NCBI RefSeq assembly: GCF_000247815.1
Contig: NC_021700.1
Span: 22,213,208-22,277,207 of the forward strand
Length of the DNA stretch: 64,000 nucleotides
Reading direction: 5' to 3'
Source of the DNA: Ficedula albicollis
Lineage: Eukaryota; Chordata; Aves; Passeriformes; Muscicapidae
A program made the position numbers and the translations under genes. The notes below the pieces were generated by a model. It was given only the letters and a program-made list of their open reading frames with translations, ran no database searches and was not told where the DNA came from. Positions within the stretch are counted from its first letter, which is position 1, and every line of letters begins with the position of its first letter. This document shows positions 38,201-50,973 of the stretch, one piece after another.

Positions 38201-40649
38201 GTCAAAAATAGGCTAAGCTATCTAAAATACAAACCTAAACACACAGGAAAAGATTTATGCAGGCTTCTCCGCCAAACTGGGTAAAGTACAGACAAGAATA
38301 TTAAAAACCATGATTAATTCCATGCCAGGGATTTTTCAAGATATGGAGCAACATGTGCCCAAATACCACAGATTGGTACAAATATCAACATTGAGAACTG
38401 TTTTCTAATTGCAAAAAAAAGCACTATGCTATGCACTAGGCAAGAATTAAAGAATATAAAGCCATGAACTGAGGGAACTGTGGTTAGTTAAGGAAGTTGT
38501 TCAGGGATCATGTATTACTTGATTCCTCTACTCCCAAGCTTTTCTGTTCCAAGCTGTGTGACTGCACTGAACGCTGAAGAATCAAAGTCTTGTTCTCTCC
38601 CTTAGGATGCCGTGACTGCTTTTCTGTTGCCTTTTTCCCTTTCTACTGAAAGATTTCTGTAGTGCACTGGAGCTTTGTGCAAGAGTCAATATTATTGTTT
38701 AGTTTTCCAAGATGAAAGACTGCTGGACAGAAAAGATCCTCCCCTCAATTTGTGCATTGTACTTAGTAAAAGTTTATTTACTTTTTTATGACTTGGAAAG
38801 GAGACAAGTGCTGTGGTTAAAAAAGGTTCTCTTTCCTTTGATTGCTGGAAAAAGAAAAAAAAGATAAGACAACTACAAGCTGTGGCAGGAGAAACAAGAA
38901 TATGTGAACTTGTTCCAAAATTTTAGTCCCGAATCAGTCAGCTATAAATAAATGCATTAAGTCTTCAGAGAACTGGACTCTGTAGTCATTTGTATATCTC
39001 ATAAGCATGGTTTACTTTTGCAAACACTGGGTCTTATTTACTTTTCTTTTTGATACCCACTAATACTTGAGCACACAATGTACTTGTATTTGTCCTTTAT
39101 TCCAGAATACCTTTATGAGAAATAAAGCACATTAACTATACAAGACTGCCTCCACATAAAAAGCCTCCCTTTCTTGTCCTAGTAATTCCTGTGCATACGT
39201 TGAGTCTAAAGAAAACAAAAAAGAACTCTATTAAACATCAAGCAGTGGCAATGTCTTCCTTACTCTTGAAAAGATGTGTTATTCACTTAAGCCCAAATAT
39301 TTTGTCAGCTTCTCATGGTATTTAAGATGTGTGCCTAAAAATTGATGTAGACTTGTGTCCTAAACAAATTTCTATGCATACAAAACCAGCTTTTGGTAGT
39401 AACCTGTCCTTTAAAAGTCTTGGCTTTTTCAAATCAGCCCCTGGGCAAGCTGGACCCCCAGATGGCCCATGGGAATGAGAGCAGTGGTGGATGCTGCCAA
39501 GAGGATAGTGTCCTGAGGGAAAGGGGTGGGCTGCTGGATCATATCCAGGGAGAGCAGGTTCTGGGTTACCTTGTCTCTCAAGCTTTCTCCCAGATGTGAA
39601 CTTGCACTGCTGCTCAATCCTGGGGGCTTGTTTTCCTCCTTTTCAGTACCCAACAGAAACCTGCAGGATACACAAAGGGAAATTCCAGAACCTGTAACTG
39701 CCCCGTTTCTCTGGACTGACTCACACAGAAGAGGTTGGAGTGTGTCTCAGATTTCCTTCTATCAACATTTTCCTGACTTCTGCTTTGTCTTTTTAGAGCC
39801 ATTGGCAATGTACCAGTACCAGGGGCTAGGCCTGGCAAGGCAGGGTTTTGTCACTGTAAAAGCGTTTGAGGAGAGCTTAGCTAGCTAGTTATGGTTTCAA
39901 TTTGTCTTTCTAAAACTAGGCCTCTAGGGCCTGGCAAAAGGCCTGGAAAAGTCTGTATAGACCTTGTGCTGTCAGCTTGGTTTTACAGATCTCATTTCTG
40001 TCTGGCAGTTTTCAGGCTGCCCAGGGAGAAATTTGGCCAGTGGCTTGCTAGTGCAGAGGACACTTTCCAGCTGGGAATGAACTTTGCTAATGGAGGATGG
40101 AGTACACTGGCTCTAGGTTGGGGATGTTTTTCCAAAGATGAAACCAAAATCCTGAGCACACGAAAGGGAAAATGTTGCAACAGACAGCGTGAGACTATGA
40201 ACGCTTAGTCAGGCCAGCAGTCTGTTAATGGCACTTCATGCACATTCGTGAGCCAGACTCATGCACACATTTTTTTGTTTTCTCTTTCTCATGAGTTTGT
40301 TTTTAGGGTCTGTCTAAGCCCCAAGTGGTGGGAGTGGACTCATATCAGCTCCTCAGTTTGAAAGTTGGTTGCTGGCCCTACTGAGATGGGATGGGAACCA
40401 GCAGGGCTGGCACTGGCTGGGTAAGGGTCTGACTCAGAGATCTCAGCTGCCAAGTCCCCAGTAAGCAACAACCTGCTCTGTGCACAAGGAATAACTCCAA
40501 AGGGAGCTCTGTGCCAGAAAGGTTAGGCAGCTTGACCTTACCTCCTTTGTGCATTTTTTTAAGCAGGTAATTTCACTTCCTTTCAGTGATAACACAGGGT
40601 ACTTCCTTAATTTTCCATTGTACCAATATATATTTGCAATGATTATATT
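38201..40649. other. Unassigned non-coding sequence
   Basis: No gene or named repeat is seen. Open frames are short (up to 120 codons at 39526-39888, plus), overlap on both strands and match no family. Confidence 0.5.
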
Positions 40650-41706
40650 TGTGTTGTGCTGACCCTGTCCGTATGCCAGGTGCCCACCAAAGCTGCTCTG
40701 TCACTCCCTTCCTCAGCTGGACATAGGAGAGAAAATATAATGAAAGGCTTATGGGTTGAGACGAGGACATGGAGAGATCACTCAGCAATTGCTGTCATGG
40801 GCAAAACACACCCAACTCAAGGAAATTACTTTAATTAATCACTGATCAAAATCAGAGTAAGCTAATGAGAAATAAATCCAAATCTTAAAATACCTTTCCA
40901 CCATCCTCCCCTCCTTCCTGGACTCAATTTCGTTCCCATTTTTATCTGCCTCCTCTCTCTGAGAGGTGTACAGGGAGTGTAATAGGTCAGTTCATAGCAC
41001 ACGGTCTTTGCTTCTCCTTCCTTCACCAGCTATTCCTCTACTCCAGTCTGGGATCCCTCCCATGGAAGACAGTATTTCACGAACTTCTCCACCATGAGTC
41101 CTTCCCACATGCTGTTGTTCTTCATTAATTGTTCCAGCATGGGTCCCCAAGGGGTCAGAAGTCCTGCCAGCAAACCTCCTCCACCAAGTGTTTCCCATGG
41201 GGTGACAGCTTCCTTTAGTTATTCGCCTGTTCTATTGTGGGGTTCTCCACAGGCTGCAGGTGGATCTCTGCATCCCAATGCTCCTCCAGGGGCTGCAGGG
41301 GCACAGCTGCCTCACCATGGGCTGCACCAGGGGCTGCAGGGGAACCTCAGCTCTGGCCCCTGGAGCACCTCCTGTCCCTCCTTCACCAACCTTGGTGTCT
41401 GCAGAGCTGTTCCTCTCACTCGTTGTCACTCCTCTCTTCATCTACAGTTGCACAGTTTTTACCTCTCCTTGAATACAGTTTTTAAAGTTGCAGAGTTTTT
41501 ACTTCTTTCTGAATATGTTTTCCCAGAGATGCTGCCACTGTCATGGGTGGGCTTGGCCTTGGACAGTGGCAAGTCCATCTCAGAGATAGCTGGAATTGGC
41601 TCTGTTGCACGTGGGGGGAAGCTTCTGGCATATTCTTACAGATGTAGCTCCTCTAGCCCCCCACACTACCAAAACTTTTTACATTTAAGCCTAATCTAGT
41701 ATTACA
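40650..41706 (-). mobile_element. LTR of an avian endogenous retrovirus (about 1.06 kb)
   Basis: The element starts TGTGTTGTG (40650) and ends near ATTACA (41706), giving TG...CA ends. The text 'tatgccaggtgcccaccaaa', 'ctcctcaggctggac'-like phrases, repeated 'tccagcatgggtcccc' and 'gctgcagg' phrases, and 'ggtgggcttggccttggaca' near 41546 are those of a widespread avian LTR that I recognise but cannot name with certainty. An ATTAAA on the minus strand near 40830 supports minus orientation. No matching flanking duplication was found and no retroviral genes adjoin it. A 201-codon plus-strand frame (41094-41699) lies wholly inside and is not regarded as a gene. Confidence 0.75.
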
Positions 41707-42217
41707 CTTCTAATTGACAATTAGATGAAAAATGCACTGTGCACATAAGTCCCTCCAGGAAAGAGTTTTTCTGTCCTCCTCTGAGCATCAACACCTTTTA
41801 TAATCCTCCGGACCAGAGCTGTACACATCCATGCATGAATTATGAGAGGTACTCTGAGGTCTGAGCACCTATGGGCAAACTGTCACTGGAGATACTATGT
41901 GTGAAACACAAGCCTGCACAAACAATAATTAAAGATCTGTGATAATAAAAAAGAATCCAACAGCAACTCAGAAGCGGAACAAAACCCTCAAATTCTCTTT
42001 GTCTTGGATGACACAGATTTGGAGTTTGAATTAATTCGCAATCCATCATTACAATTTTGCTCTAGGGTAACCCAGAACACGAATTTGAACTCCTTTTACT
42101 AAAAAGCCCCCCAAAACCTAAAAGAAGAAACAGTGATACATTTTTAATTTTTCTGGCTGCAAGTTACATACTGGGTATATCTCAGAGCATTCCAGGTCTG
42201 CGGGTTGTTTAACAAGT

Positions 42218-42413
42218 AAACAAACAAACTTTGTAAAGATGTGAACTTCCCCGTTATCTCTATCACTACACATTAATACTGATATGCTGTTGTTATAATG
42301 ACATGCTGAATTAAGAAGCAAACAAATTTTGTAAAGATGTGAACTTCCCCATTATCTCTATCACTACACATTAATACTGCTATGCTGTTGTTATAATGAC
42401 ATGCTGAATTAAG
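42218..42413. repeat. Tandem duplication, 2 x 98 bp
   Basis: Copy 1 (42218-42315) and copy 2 (42316-42413) share TTGTAAAGATGTGAACTTCC and the following text with about five differences. The right end touches a second tandem duplication with a different period. Confidence 0.93.
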
Positions 42414-42491
42414 TTACCTAGTACTTTAAAAATTATATATCTGACAATGAGAGTTACCTAGTACTTAAAAAATTATATATCTGACAATGAG
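42412..42491. repeat. Tandem duplication, 2 x 40 bp
   Basis: The unit AGTTACCTAGTACTT... ending in CTGACAATGAG occurs twice, with a single base change (TTTAAAA versus TTAAAAA). It directly abuts the 98-bp duplication. Confidence 0.93.
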
Positions 42492-45400
42492 TTTTTGAAG
42501 AGGTTCTGACATCTTTGCTACTCTTAAAAATCCTTGAAATCCAGTGGGTGAAACAGCTACCTTTGCATTTGTTGCATGAAATTAATTTCAGGATTTGTAA
42601 AGAGCAAACCTATTGTGGTTCATTACAATCTCCACTCTCACTTGTGTTCTCTGAAAACTAGCAAGATAGCCTTCTGTGAAAGCACAGAACTAAGGAGGAG
42701 AAGCAGCCACTGTATTTGGATCATGTCCTAGACCCTTATTCGTATGAGTAAGATCCTTGAGAATGTAATGGGGTTATGAGCCAAAAGTGCTCAATAGGAC
42801 CAAAGGGGGATGTTATAAAAAGTCCTCTGAGACACATGCACTTTATTTTAATGCAGAGATCCAGAAAGTTTTGAAAATCCCAATAGCGTTTACTGGGAAA
42901 TTATATATGTGATATAAGAACAATTATGGTTAGTTAAACCGTACTTCTGGAAAATTATTGGTTCCAGTTGCATTCTCCAGGGCATTTTAAAACAGAGAAA
43001 GAGTCCTAGAATTCCCTCTGAAGGTCAAATCTGCTTGCTAGATCGCTGATAAGGACATATTTATATGCATTTTTAAGGTATGTAAAAGACATTTCTCCAT
43101 CTGCTTAGGCTGGCTAAGGACACAAAGGAAGGTATGGTGGGTGTTATGTTGATCAAGAAAACATCATCCCTCCAAATTACCAGTGTTTGTGATTCTGCCT
43201 GGTGTTCTGTGGTATATTTAGGATCTGTTTACTATTTTCACATGCAATTTTATACGTTTGAAGGCTACAATTAAATTTAGAAATAATGAAAAACTTATTT
43301 GAATTCAAATTCGATAGAAACCATGCTGTAGCCTTGAGCATTTTCTTCCTGAATTTTTCCGATTGTGGTTTTTTGTTGTGTTTGTTGCTTTTTTAAAGAA
43401 AGAGCTAAAAGACAGAAGGGAAATTACATCTGTATTTTCATAGCAGCTTTTGGATTTCAAAAGGATTTGAATGGAACAAAGGTGTGTCAGAGGTGTGATA
43501 CCAGAGGCAGAGGGAAAGATTTTTTAACTTTTCCTGCTTTAAAGAATGTCTCTATTGAGAAGAAGGACTCTTTAATTGGGTAGATGCCTTGGAGGTGGGA
43601 GGAAGAGTCTGACTCCTGACTGCCTCAGACTCCCCTCTTGAGCTTGGGTGCATCACTTGGAGCAGGAGCCCAGCACTTGGCTGAAGTCATCCTGCAGATA
43701 GGTATCTCAGGTAAGCCAGTAATTTAGATCTCTCTATCATTCAGGCAGATAGACAGGCGTCTCTGGAGTACAATTCAACCTCTTTTAGGATAGCTGTCCA
43801 AGAAAAGAGGAGTGAATCATGCTGTGGAGGTACCTGCCTTTCGTCATTGACTGTAGAGAGAGCCTAGATGACTAGTTCTGATTAGATCCCTGATTTTGGG
43901 GTTAGGTGAATGAAGTTGAGCCCAATCCCACCATTTCTGCACCTCCATTAGTATGTCTGTGAAACAGGCCTGTACTTTCCACAGGGAAATGTTCAGTAGA
44001 AGTGATGGAAAACATCAGGTGAGGCCATCATGAGGGCCAGATGACCCTCTGAGAGGACTCTGGCAGTAGACATCTCTGGTGTTCAAAGCGGGGAGCAACT
44101 TCCTAAGGCGTAAAAATGTCCCAGGTGGAAGGAGCTTGAAAGCAGCAGCTGTCTCTGGAGGAGGTGTCTGTAGGTAATGCATCTCATGCACATGGAGAAG
44201 AATGTCTTATCTTTTGCACACAGCATACATATTGCACCAGGACAGCTGCATTAGAAATAGAAAATACATGAACTATCTTAACAAACGACCTTTAGGGAAG
44301 GTAGAGGCCATATTCTGGTAATGGGAGAGGAGAGAAATAACCAATGGCTCAAAAATGTTCAGTCTCTAGGGAAAAAATTAGCAAGGAGTCCCACATCCTG
44401 GGGGAGAGGCAAAAGAAATTCCAGTGAGACATGTTCACCACTAGTTGAGGTGCTGCTCTGTGTTTGTGATTAAGCATTGCACTCAATTGCTGTCCTTTGA
44501 AGTGCCATTGAACCTTCTGCACAGCATGCCAGGCTTGCAGTCACCCATGAGAGTGCTCAGGGCTCACACACTTTGAGGACTGTGTTCATAGCAGGATACC
44601 TCATAAATGGAGGAGACACATTTCTGTGTTAGAAGGGGCTGTATCTGAAGATATGCCTGTGTCACAGTCACCCATGGCAGGTTATACTCGTCAAGTGACC
44701 CACTTCTCCTGCACACTAACACCATATTGGAGATCTGGTCACATGGAATTTCACTCTTCCCACACAGGTCATAGAAGATCTGATCTCACAGGACATCCCT
44801 GGTACTCCCGTGAACTTTGTAATGAGCTCAGTCTAAGTGTGGTAGGAGTCAGCTCTGTCTCTTGTAATTGAGGGATGGAAATCACCCATGGGGAAGAGCA
44901 GGACGCAGCATAATTTGAAAACAGGTTTCCAAGTCTTTTGGTTCTCAGGCTATGTACTCATCACAGAGAACAGATTATTGCTCCTCCCATGATGTGAATT
45001 CATGTTTTCACTCTGAACTACAGATCTTAGTTCTGGCATAAAGTATTATGAAATTAAGCAAAAAATGTATTGAAGTATCATCAGGAATTACTGCTTCTGC
45101 TAAGACATGGATATGTCAGGGTGGTTTCATGACTCATCAGTTCTGGGTGCCGTTTTCCCCAGGTTAGCAGGAATGAGGTTTAAACCCTACAGTGGTGGTG
45201 CATGTCTCACATTAGGGCCCAGCTCGTGGTGCAAGACCAGTCCCAGGCTAGCTGTGTTAGTTATGTAGTCACAGCTGTGATAAGTGTCGTCTGTATTGCT
45301 TCTAATCTATACAATTTGGCTCCATTTGTAATGTTTTACAGGCATTGGGCACTTTTGCTGCAACAGAACCCATGCCAGCATGCAACTTGTTCACTTCATG

Positions 45401-47679
45401 TTCTGAACATAGCACTGTCCGCATGATCTTCACAGTTGGCTGCCACCAACAGCTGTTTTTCTTTATTCACCAGCTGACATACTGAATGCACTCAGCTGTA
45501 ATTTGCTTTTTCATTCCTAGCTGTGAATACTGATACTGCTTTAGAAGGTGAGTTTACATTTAGAGTTCTAATTTTTACTAGAACTTGCAGGAGGAGGGGA
45601 AAGTAATTCCATTTATTGCAGATCTCATCCTATATGGAGCTGCCTTTTGCAAGAGAATGACAGAAGCCGTATGTATTAATTTCTGTAAGGGCTTTGAAAT
45701 CTTCTGCAAACCTGTCACTCCTGGATGCAATTTGATCAAATCCTATAATATTTGTTTAGTCAGAAAAGTTCTGCCAGTACAATTCTTATTGTAGCTGAAA
45801 AATTACATTAACAGACATCACCTTTTCACGTGCTCTTTCCTTTAAAATGCACCTTTTTCTTTGCCTCCTCCTCTTACCCCACTGCCCCTCCTTTTTTTCC
45901 TAAACACTTTTATCTGATCTGGCTGACACATGATGCTTCTCCATTGCTCATACGTTTGCTGTTCTGCTACAGTGATTTTATGTGCTCCCAACATATGTTA
46001 AACTCATGCTCTTGGCATATCAGTGCCAGCAGGAGTCTGAGAGAGCAGTGTTTTTAAAATGACGTTTCAAACCACCAGGTGATCTAGACACTTGAAGTTT
46101 TAGACAAAGCCTTTAGGTTAAAGGTTAATGCTGCATATAGTAAAAATGAGTATTTAATTTAGCATCTCAGCAATGCAAACGGTTTCTATTTGCCTGATTG
46201 TGGGTTTCTGGCTTTGCTTTAGCAGCATGTAGAGTTGACATATGTGCACATTTTGTTTAGAGATGCCCTATATTCATGCCACAGATGGAGCTCAGATCCT
46301 GTGGCTTGGCAGACAGAAGTGGCATGTGGTTTTCCAGAGAAAGGGAAGAAGGTCTTACCCCTTACCCAGACCCAGGCTCTAGGCAAAGAGTAGTCCAAAC
46401 TGCATCTAGCAATAGGAAGGGAAACAACCAAGCAAAGACATGTTAATTCTTGATATGTTCATCCCATGCTAGACTTCATGTTTATCTCTTTTTAAGTTGT
46501 TACTTAACTGCATTCGTGTTAGCTTGTTTGGGGGTTTTGTAATTGTTTTCCAGAATATTCATTAAATAAGTTCTCCCAACACAGCTTTTAGTTCTACAAC
46601 GGATAAATAAGTTTCAGAAAAAAAGAAAAGTCATATTCAAATATTTCAAATAAACTCAATGCAAACTTTTGTACTTCAAATATGAAATGGCCAAATAAGA
46701 GACCTGTTGAGCTATAGTGTAGTCATTGCTCAGGACTACAATGCTATTTTTTAGGAAGGCACTAGGATTCCATTAAAAATACTGATTTGTCCTTGTAAAT
46801 CTGAAAAGACTGCAAGAGACAAACCATAATAATAACTTCATGCCAACAGGGATTTCTGCAAAAGTTTCTATTGTATATATGTCCCTACCCAAAGATAAAT
46901 TTGGCCTGTCTGATAGCATGAGCGACTTTAGATACCAGGAAATAAATTCATTTCCTTTTGTAATACCATGAGGAATTACAAGAATTACAACAGGCACTAT
47001 ATGTTACGGGATATTGTCTGTCTGTGTTAAAAAGATGCTGACTTAAAGAAGGATAACATTGTTTTCTTTCCTGTTTTTTTGACGTGACTATCTCCAGATG
47101 GGTCAGGTTATTTCACATACAGCTTCTCTCTCAGAGGAACTGGTTTCTAATGAACTGAGGTAAATTGATCCTAGTAAGACTAGCCAATACAAAACACAGG
47201 AAAGTACCATATTATTTTCATTATGTGCTGTGTCTCATACTTGGCATCTTGGTAAACTAAGTTCAACCATGGAAGATGAAGTGAATTGTAGCCTCAGCTG
47301 CTAATTGAGTAGCCAGAGCAAGCAAAGTACACCTGTAAGATTTCCACCCACAGAAGCTTAGCAGAAAAAAAGCTCCTTTTCACTGGTATGTGGTCCTGGA
47401 GACGATTGAGACTCATACCAGGGAGCAGGTGGAATTTTGCTGCAATGCAGGTCACGAAACAGGTAGCAATGAATCTCTCGAGTCTAATAAATAAACAGCA
47501 GATAGACAGACAAGCTACAGCTGCAATCTTCAAAGAAATTAGTGCATCCTAATGTTTCGTAAGTTCCCCTGGCTTTCGTTCCCAATCATCGCCCACCACT
47601 CCTCAAAGATCTCTTTTGAAGGTCTCAGATGTTGTAAGTGAGAATAAAAAGAACTTATATCATCTAAATATTATTAGCT

Positions 47680-47726
47680 GTTGCCATGCCAACCAATAGA
47701 CTACGTTAACAGCAGTCAATATATAG
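47680..47726 (+). promoter_or_regulatory. Candidate X-box / CCAAT / TATA cluster
   Basis: GTTGCCATGCCAAC (47680-47693) differs at one base from the palindromic RFX X-box. It overlaps CCAAT (47693-47697) and is followed by GTTAAC (near 47705) and TATATAG (47720-47726). The order fits a small promoter pointing right, but the CCAAT-to-TATA spacing is short and no transcript start or exon is visible. A CR1 begins about 40 bp downstream. Confidence 0.2.
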
Positions 47727-47764
47727 AGTTGATTGTAACAAATGTGCTGAATCCTACCTCCTTG

Positions 47765-48730
47765 AACAAACCTAGTGGTCTTCTATGATGGAATCACTAC
47801 ATCACTGGACAAGGGAAGGGTTGCAGATGTCATTATTTTGGAATTGTGTAAATATTTTCACATGGTCCTGCCCAACATCCTTCTTTCTAAACTGGAGAGA
47901 GATGGATTAGGTGGATAAAAAATTGGTTGGATAGTTGCATCCAGAGGATAATGGTCTATATCTCAGAAACCTGGTGGCTATCAGTGACTGTATGGCCCCT
48001 CAGTGGTCCATATCAAGATCACTGTTTTTTTAGTATTTTTATTGATGACATAGAAAAAGGGATTGAGTGCACCCTCAGCAAATTTTCAGGTGACACCAAG
48101 CTGAGTGGTCTAGTTGACAGCCTTGAACAATTGGATACCCTCCAGGGTGATCTGGGCAAGCTCAAGACATGTCTGTGGCAGTTTCATGAGGTTTAACAAG
48201 ACCAAGTGCAAGGTGCTGCACCAGGGTCAGAGCACCATGGTACCAACACAGGCTGGGGATGGACAGATCAGAGCAGCCCTGCCCACAAGGACTTGGGGGT
48301 GCAGGTGGGTGAGAGGCTGGACATGAGCCAGCCATGGGCACTGCCAGCCCAGAGAGCCAAACGTGTGCTGGGAGCATCCAGAGCAGAGTGGGCAGCAGGG
48401 CCAGGGAGGGGATTCTGCCCCTCTGCTCTGCTCTGCTGAGACCCCACCTGCAGTGCTGCACCAGCTCTGGGGTCCCAGCACAGGAACTGAAAGAGAGCAG
48501 GTTCAGATTAGATATCAGGAAGAAATTATTTACTGCAAGGGTAGTGAGGCACCAGAACAGGTTTCCCAGAAGTCATGGATGTCCCATCCCTAGGAGTGTT
48601 CAAGGCCAGGCTGGATGGTGCTCTGAGCAACCTGTTCTAGTGGAAGGTGTCCTTGCCTATGTGAAATGCATTGGAACTAGATGATCTTTATGGTCCCTTC
48701 CAACCCAAGCCATTCTAAGATTCCATGATT
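47765..48730 (+). mobile_element. CR1 LINE copy A, 5'-truncated
   Basis: The plus-strand text is CR1 reverse-transcriptase sequence. A frame at 47927-48196 contains FIDDIEKGIECTLSKFSGDTKL, in which the catalytic F-A-D-D motif has become F-S-G-D. Stops and frameshifts follow. Between about 48480 and 48490 the usual CR1 segment LERVQRR...RTRGNG is missing, an internal deletion of roughly 200 bp. The 3' end shows the octamer-like tail 'attctaagattccatgatt' (to 48730). The element is inactive. The last 160 bp (48571 on) belong to the 2.4-kb duplication. The 5' boundary is approximate. Confidence 0.9.
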
Positions 48731-50973
48731 AAGCTAAACTGGACCTACCCCATTACACAGACCCATAGCTGTTGTCTCACCAAGCTAGCCAAAAGATGTA
48801 AAGCAGGGCAGCCAAAGAAAACCCGACAAGAGCAGGAAGAGCTTTTCCTGGGGTGAGCTTTCATCCCATTCCTGCAAACCAGCACAAATTGGCAGAGAGA
48901 CCAGGACGTGAGAGTAACAAAGACTGATGGAGAAGTAACATGGTTTCATGGAAATACGGAGAATACTGTTTATTTGGGCGTTCTTACAAATTGCCCATGT
49001 TCCTTTTTCCTTTTAAACATGCATGGAGGAAGGTGAATAGATAGGTAAACATACAAGCTGAATAAATAAAGAATAATTATTCTTACAGTTTCCTGTTTCT
49101 TCATATGAGTAAGATTTCTTCCACTTTTGTGGTACTTGAAATTGATCTAATAAGATGAGAACAGACTTCTGTGCCAAAATGGATGCAATTTCATCACATA
49201 TTGAGATACTTCTAATAGAATTGTAGAATATGCTGAGTATCACATCATGGGCCTGAGAGCATTATTCAATGCTTCTTGAGCTCTGTCAGGCTGGTGTTCC
49301 CTGGGGACCGTGTTCCAGTGCCCAGCCACCCTTTGGGGGAAGAACATTTTCCTGATGTCCAGCCTAAATCTCCCCTGACTCAGCTTCATGCCTTTTCTTC
49401 AAGTTCTGTCACTGGTCATGAGACTGAAGAGACCAGGACCTGCCCCTCAGCTTCCTCTTATGAGGATGTTGAAGATCACAATGAGATCTCCCCTCACTCT
49501 CCTCTTCTCCAGGCTGAACAGACCAAGCAACCTCTGGACTTCCCCTCCAGACCCTTCACCATTTTCATTGCTCTGCTTTGGATGCTCTCCAATAACTTTA
49601 CATCTTTCTTATAGTGGCCAAAACTTCCCCCGGCACTGGAGGTGAGGCTGCCCCAGTGCAGAGCAGAGTGGGACAATCCCTCCCTTGCCTGGCTGTGATG
49701 CTGTGCCTGGTGCCCCCAGGACATGGTGGCCCTCCTGGCTGCCAGGGCACTGCTGGCTCATGTTCAACTTTCTGTTGACTGGGACATCCAGCTCCTTTTC
49801 CATGACACTGCTTCCCAGCCTCTCTTTCCTCAGTCTGTCTGTACATCCAGAGTTGCCCCATCCCATGTGTAGAATTCCAGGACTTGTCCTTGTTAAACTT
49901 CTCACGATTGCTGAATCTTGTTTTGCTCCAGGGTGAAGAAGTTCTTTAACACACAAGAATGTCTTTAATGGCACAATAGTACAAACAGAGACAATGAGGG
50001 ACTGGAATGGTCTCAGGAGTTAATTTAATCTTTCATCCTAGCCCAATAGGCAGAAAAGAATCACATTTGCATTATTTGACAGATGCTTGTCTAAACTGTT
50101 TTTGGAAAATTTTTGAAGATGGGACCCTATGACCTTCAGTCAATGCAGTTCCCTGCCTCTCTCTTTTTACAGGTAGAGAAAAAGAAAGAACCACTCTCAA
50201 TCTAAATCTCCTTCCCTGCCATTTAAGTATTTCACTTGCTGTGAGCTTTCTGATGGATCTGGAGAATGGTGTGTTATGACCACTGTGCAGTAATCTTTTA
50301 TTATAGAGCAGTTGGAGACAGTAATCCTGTGTCATCTGCAGCCTAAAATGTCTCCACCTGATACTTTACCACAATGCTTATTCTCAGTGATGATCTCCTT
50401 TCTTAATTTCATGTGTTTCGTCAAGATCAATTTACAAAATGCTACTCACAAAGGCATAGAACATGTGCAGTGGGAAATCCATAAAGCACCTATACCAGCA
50501 TCTGTTTCTGGCATAGGTCTGTCCCCTGCTACCTACCTGTGTCAAGACTGACCTGGAATTTCCCTAAGAAACACTTGGCTGTGGGAAGAGTAGGCTTGGC
50601 AGCAGCAGTAGAGGATTCCTGAAAGACCAGTTCTTTGACTCAACAAGTCAGGTGGTAATTATATTGCTGCTCAAGCTAATAGTGTGTGTATATGCAAAGA
50701 ATTCTGTTCATTATCAAAAGACACAATCATGACACTGATTACTACCTGGTTCTTGTGAAATATACCATGAGACGTATTATGGGAACTCTGGGGTGAATGA
50801 AGTGCATAAGACCTTTGGAAAAAACAATAGAAATACGCAGCACAAAGAGACTTTTTGTAGTTGTTAATGGATGTATGCTCCTTAAGTGCAACCAGAAGAG
50901 TGGGGACAAGCTTGCTTTGTACCCTTAAACAAAGAGTTAAGGAGCCCTGTATGTATCCATATTATGCCTTGTC
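48571..50973 (+). repeat. Segmental direct duplication, copy 1 (2,403 bp)
   Basis: This segment recurs at 51188-53590 with a constant offset of 2,617. All eight of the longer open frames in it translate identically in the two copies, so identity is at or near 100 percent. It starts inside CR1 copy A, at AGTCATGGATGTCC, and ends at ATTATGCCTTGTC. Content: the 3' end of CR1-A, unassigned sequence, an antisense CR1, and more unassigned sequence. Confidence 0.97.
49270..49906 (-). mobile_element. CR1 LINE copy C, antisense (in duplication copy 1)
   Basis: Antisense CR1: 'gtgttccctgggga', 'gtgcccagccaccctttggg', 'ttcctgatgtccagcctaaa' and 'atctcccctcactctcctct' are standard phrases of the 3' third of CR1. 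A minus-strand frame (49609-49974) contains KLNMSQQCPGSQ and IVPLCSALGQPHLQC, CR1 reverse-transcriptase C-terminal pieces with breaks. The CR1 3' tail is missing, so the element is truncated at both ends. Confidence 0.9.

Larger units (their letters stand above)
41707..47679. other. Unassigned non-coding sequence
   Basis: No gene or named transposon is seen apart from the small tandem duplications at 42218-42491. Open frames are all under 90 codons. The sequence is ordinary, mildly AT-rich. Confidence 0.5.

Noticed and set aside
41094..41699. 201-codon plus-strand frame
   Set aside because: It lies wholly inside an LTR. No recognisable domain, and LTRs of this type are often stop-poor on this strand.
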